Shown piece after piece: positions 61,183-64,000 of a stretch of 64,000 bases of DNA. The stretch is from Hoplostethus atlanticus. Lineage: Eukaryota; Chordata; Actinopteri; Trachichthyiformes; Trachichthyidae. The position numbers and the translations under genes are program-made. Under the pieces are notes generated by a model. That model saw nothing but the letters and a program-made list of their open reading frames with translations, was not told where the DNA came from and did not search any database. How positions within the stretch are numbered: position 1 is the stretch's first letter; each line of letters begins with the position of its first letter. The stretch spans positions 2,926,001-2,990,000 of the forward strand of contig JAXDDX010000043.1 of NCBI GenBank assembly GCA_034670405.1, read 5' to 3'.

Positions 61183-61336
61183 GGGGGGGGGGGGGGGGGG
61201 TGTCAGTGTGTGTGTGTGTGCAATGAGAAAAAAGGGAGGGAGCGAGCGAGGGAGGAAGGGAGTGAACGCATGAAACGAACGAAAGAAGCTCCAGGTTTCC
61301 ACAGTGACGGGCCGAGCTCAGAAAACACCACAGCGC

Positions 61337-61382
<46 letters not shown>

Positions 61383-61399
61383 CTGTGTGTGTGTGTGTC
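61183..61399 (+). repeat. G run and (TG)n arrays
   Basis: An 18-G run at 61183-61200 and a TG array at 61338-61399 with two interruptions, followed by a CTGT-type tail. Confidence 0.93.
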
Positions 61400-63040
61400 T
61401 ATCTGTCTGTGTGTGTCCATGTCCTCCCCCACAATGGCGCCAGGAGGTCTTGTTGATTGTTGTGTTTTGTTTTTCTTTTGGCCTCCCACTCTCTTTCTCC
61501 TCCTTTGTCTCTGCTCTCCTTCCTGGGGTCTTTTTAGACTAATTGGAGACCTGGAGAGCAGAGCAAACTCCAGACAAGGCCTTTCTCTGAGCTCCTCGAC
61601 TCCAGTTTGGTCAAATAATTAACAGCGAGAGAGAAGCGTTTGGTCAACAGGAGTGGACGTCACAAAGTCGGACGGCTGGTCTGATTGTTGTTTCTCTTAA
61701 AAGTGCTTGACTGGAGTTTGGATTCCTCACAGACACAACAGGAAGGGCTGGAGTGGCCCAACAGATACCGCTCAGGAATTAGTATCAGCCCCACATTCAA
61801 AGCTTTACGGTGTTTGACTTGCTCCTAGGACTCGGGGTGTTTTCTTAGATTGGGAAAAAGGCTCTCTCTGGATTTCAAGGAGATGTGGAAGCAAGGCTTT
61901 TAACTTGAAAACGATCACTTGATGGTTCGAAGTATAGATAATGCCATCTGCACCAGTGTTAGCTTTTGGTTAGATAGGGTTAGGTGTGTGGTGCTTTTGG
62001 TAGGTAAAGGTGAAATAGCGAGCAAATGTTTTTTATCCCAAAATGAGCTTTACTTTCACATCATATTTACTAGAAAAGCCCTTCACCAGAACATCCTGAT
62101 ACTAAAGTGCAACATTCAATGAGGTTGCAATGTTTTTATACATTAAATACAAGAGATTACTGTCTCCTGTAGTCGTCATACAGCGGTAGTTTATTTAATG
62201 GAAGACCAAATGGAAATATGTTGAATTTATTTTGAAAATCACTGAATTGAAAGTAAATTGAAAGACTGTATTATTTATGTTTCTGCAGTTTGAAACAGAG
62301 AAAGCGGTTAAACGTTATAAAAGATGTCAGCCATGTGCGCAGTAAACAACTTTTAAAATCATCCTCCGCCTCAACAGAAAGTAATTAGTGTGTCATTTCT
62401 CCCGTGAGCCCGTTCTCCCCCGGCTAATCTCCTCCAATCCACTGGGTTTGATTCAGTCATCTTTTCTCTCATATTCTAATCCATCTTGCCTTTGAGTTTT
62501 TGTGTGGGCCGCGGCGCCACAAAGAGCAGCCACTGAGCTATGACATTAAAGGTATTGTTGAGCAGGCCTCGGCCCAGTACCCCCCTTATATGGGCTCGCT
62601 GTGCAAGGAAGTGCATGTTTTCATCCTCGTTGTCATGGAGATGAGCACGCACACACACACACACCCTCCTCCCCCTCCATCAACCTCCCCTTGTACTGAT
62701 TTTAGCTGACATAAATTCATTCTTTTGTGCGGGACATGCTGGCTTTTCTCCCACCAAGTAGCCTCTTTCAGCACCTGAACTTTGAAATATGAACCAGGAA
62801 AGTGAGCACTATGTTTCTTTAATGGGGGGGGGGGGGGGCGGCGGTGGGCGGCGGTGAAATATGCTTTATGTAGCTATGGCCTGGGGAGTGGAAGGTCTTA
62901 GGTATAACTCAGTCCTTGCCACCATAAACCACCGGCGCTGTTCATCGGGACGTTCAGGGGGGTCTCGGAGGGCAGATGGGAAACGGAGGCGCGCCACCTG
63001 ACCGCGGCGGGGGGGGGTGAACCCAAACCTCAGGATATCA
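61400..63040. other. Non-coding interval
   Basis: Unique, partly AT-rich sequence (61900-62340). A CA array at about 62648-62662 and a 15-G run at about 62824-62838. No supported gene. Confidence 0.5.
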
Positions 63041-63044
63041 CAGA

Positions 63045-63090
63045 CAGCTATCAGCTATCAGCTATCAGCTATCAGCTATCAGCTATCAGC
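63045..63090 (+). repeat. 7-bp minisatellite (CTATCAG)n
   Basis: About six perfect copies of a 7-bp unit. Confidence 0.93.
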
Positions 63091-63387
63091 CTCAGGAACC
63101 ACACACACACATATTATGCATGTACTTGAACTGTGTGAACATGTGGACGAGATGCTCAAGGATTCTGGGAAACACCCACACATGCATACAAGCAGATACA
63201 TATACACGTATGTACACACACACAGAACATATACTGTACACATGGAGACACCCACGCATAACCTTGGGAAGAGGAAGAAAACTTTTCTCTCATCTTTTCC
63301 ACATTTATGTTCATGTTTTAATAGTGGTTAGATTGATATGTCAGGATGATATCAGGCCGGGTAGCCCACCACCGATGTGATGGAGGA

Positions 63388-63600
63388 CAGGGGTGGAAAG
63401 AGTGTTCAAATATCCTACTAAGTAGAAGTAGTTACTTTGCTTCAATTAGTAAATAGGGTTAATAAATAAAGTAAAATTTAAACTAGTTAAAGTAAAAACT
63501 AGTTAATTTAACATGTGCTCAGAGTAAAATCTGAGTTAGACAGCGTGCAATGCAAAAGGACAAGAGGTCAGAGTTCAAACTAAGAAAAAATACACACAAA
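63388..63600 (+). mobile_element. Degenerate fish MITE (GGGGTGGAAAGAGT.. end)
   Basis: It begins GGGGTGGAAAGAGTGTTCAA and runs through AAGTAGAAGTAGTTACTTTG with repeated AGTAAA words. This matches the left part of an abundant teleost non-autonomous element I recognise by its GGGTGGAAAGAGTACT start. The right end is not identifiable and the copy is well diverged. Confidence 0.5.
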
Positions 63601-64000
63601 AAAAAATTGTGATAGGATTATAGTACATCAGTGATCTGTGATAAAAAAATAATTTTTTTTTAAAAAAAACATCCCTATTATACAATAACATTATTTATGT
63701 CTCCTCTGCTACTAGCATCCGACTAGCTAGCAAGGCTAACAGACTAGCTAGCAACAACCAGGCCAACTCAAACCAATACTACTGGAGCTGGATGTTAACT
63801 AAGCTGCTATCATGGATAAATCTGATCATTTAATGTTACAGTTGGTTAAATCAACATTTTCCTCCATGTGCTTGTTCAGGTTTGGTGCAGATAATTTACC
63901 GTTAGCCAGTTTCTGATGCAATGCTAGTGGAGGAGAGCCGCAGGCATCCAAAATGGCTGGAGGCTCTTTGATGAGGAGGTCATGTTCCAGTCTGTAGCCT
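63601..64000. other. Non-coding window edge
   Basis: AT-rich sequence with A and T runs near 63590-63670, then GCTAGC-type words at 63705-63755. No gene recognised. Confidence 0.45.

Noticed and set aside
60388-61542. 384-codon open frame
   Set aside because: It passes through G runs, an ACC tract and TG arrays, with no recognisable domain and no upstream promoter or splice context.
1-64000. Endogenous retrovirus, LTR element or Polinton
   Set aside because: No terminal direct repeats, no polymerase, protease, integrase or capsid-like frames were recognised. Only LINE tails, a SINE and small DNA elements are visible.

Overview
The window looks like teleost fish nuclear DNA, probably from a spiny-rayed fish, although the species call is an inference. 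The reasons are one compact four-exon gene encoding a Hes1/Her6-type repressor, very dense CA/TG microsatellites, and short dispersed elements of kinds common in fish (LINE 3' tails, a tRNA-derived SINE, small terminal-inverted-repeat elements). No prokaryotic gene organisation is present. Almost all long open frames are translations of simple repeats and are not genes.

The only protein-coding gene I can support is her6 (hes1 orthologue) on the minus strand, with coding exons between 3893 and 2554. It encodes a 274-residue bHLH-Orange repressor ending in WRPW. Its core promoter lies just to the right (about 4098-4240): a TATA box, N boxes, CCAAT boxes and a paired RBPJ/CSL site, an arrangement I recognise from mammalian Hes1 promoters. 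The 3'UTR carries an AATAAA signal and a candidate miR-9 site. The gene therefore reads as a Notch-responsive, self-repressing, microRNA-tuned oscillator.

Layout. 1-2230: downstream flank with a 68-G run, CA/TG arrays and an old dispersed repeat. 2240-4260: her6 and its promoter. 4260-32 kb: upstream flank packed with dinucleotide arrays, minisatellites (18.6, 20.0, 22.0 and 26.1-27.1 kb) and small mobile elements (8.0, 10.7 and 14.1 kb, plus LINE tails). 32-46.3 kb: no dinucleotide array of 20 bp or more, mostly unique sequence with a few transposon remnants at 33.1, 39.3 and 40.4-41.1 kb; this looks like a regulatory gene desert. 46.3-64 kb: mixed unique sequence, scattered CA/TG arrays, and candidate transposon remnants at 53.3 and 63.4 kb.

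I see no rRNA, no confident tRNA gene, no CRISPR array, no recognisable endogenous retrovirus or LTR element, and no second protein-coding gene. I did not find a convincing undescribed biological system. The items most worth a second look are the promoter architecture, the repeat-free interval upstream of her6, an inverted repeat carrying paired CCAAT motifs at 41.84-41.93 kb, a Harbinger-like element with a clear target duplication at 14.1 kb, and a cluster of three unrelated tandem arrays at 26.1-27.05 kb.
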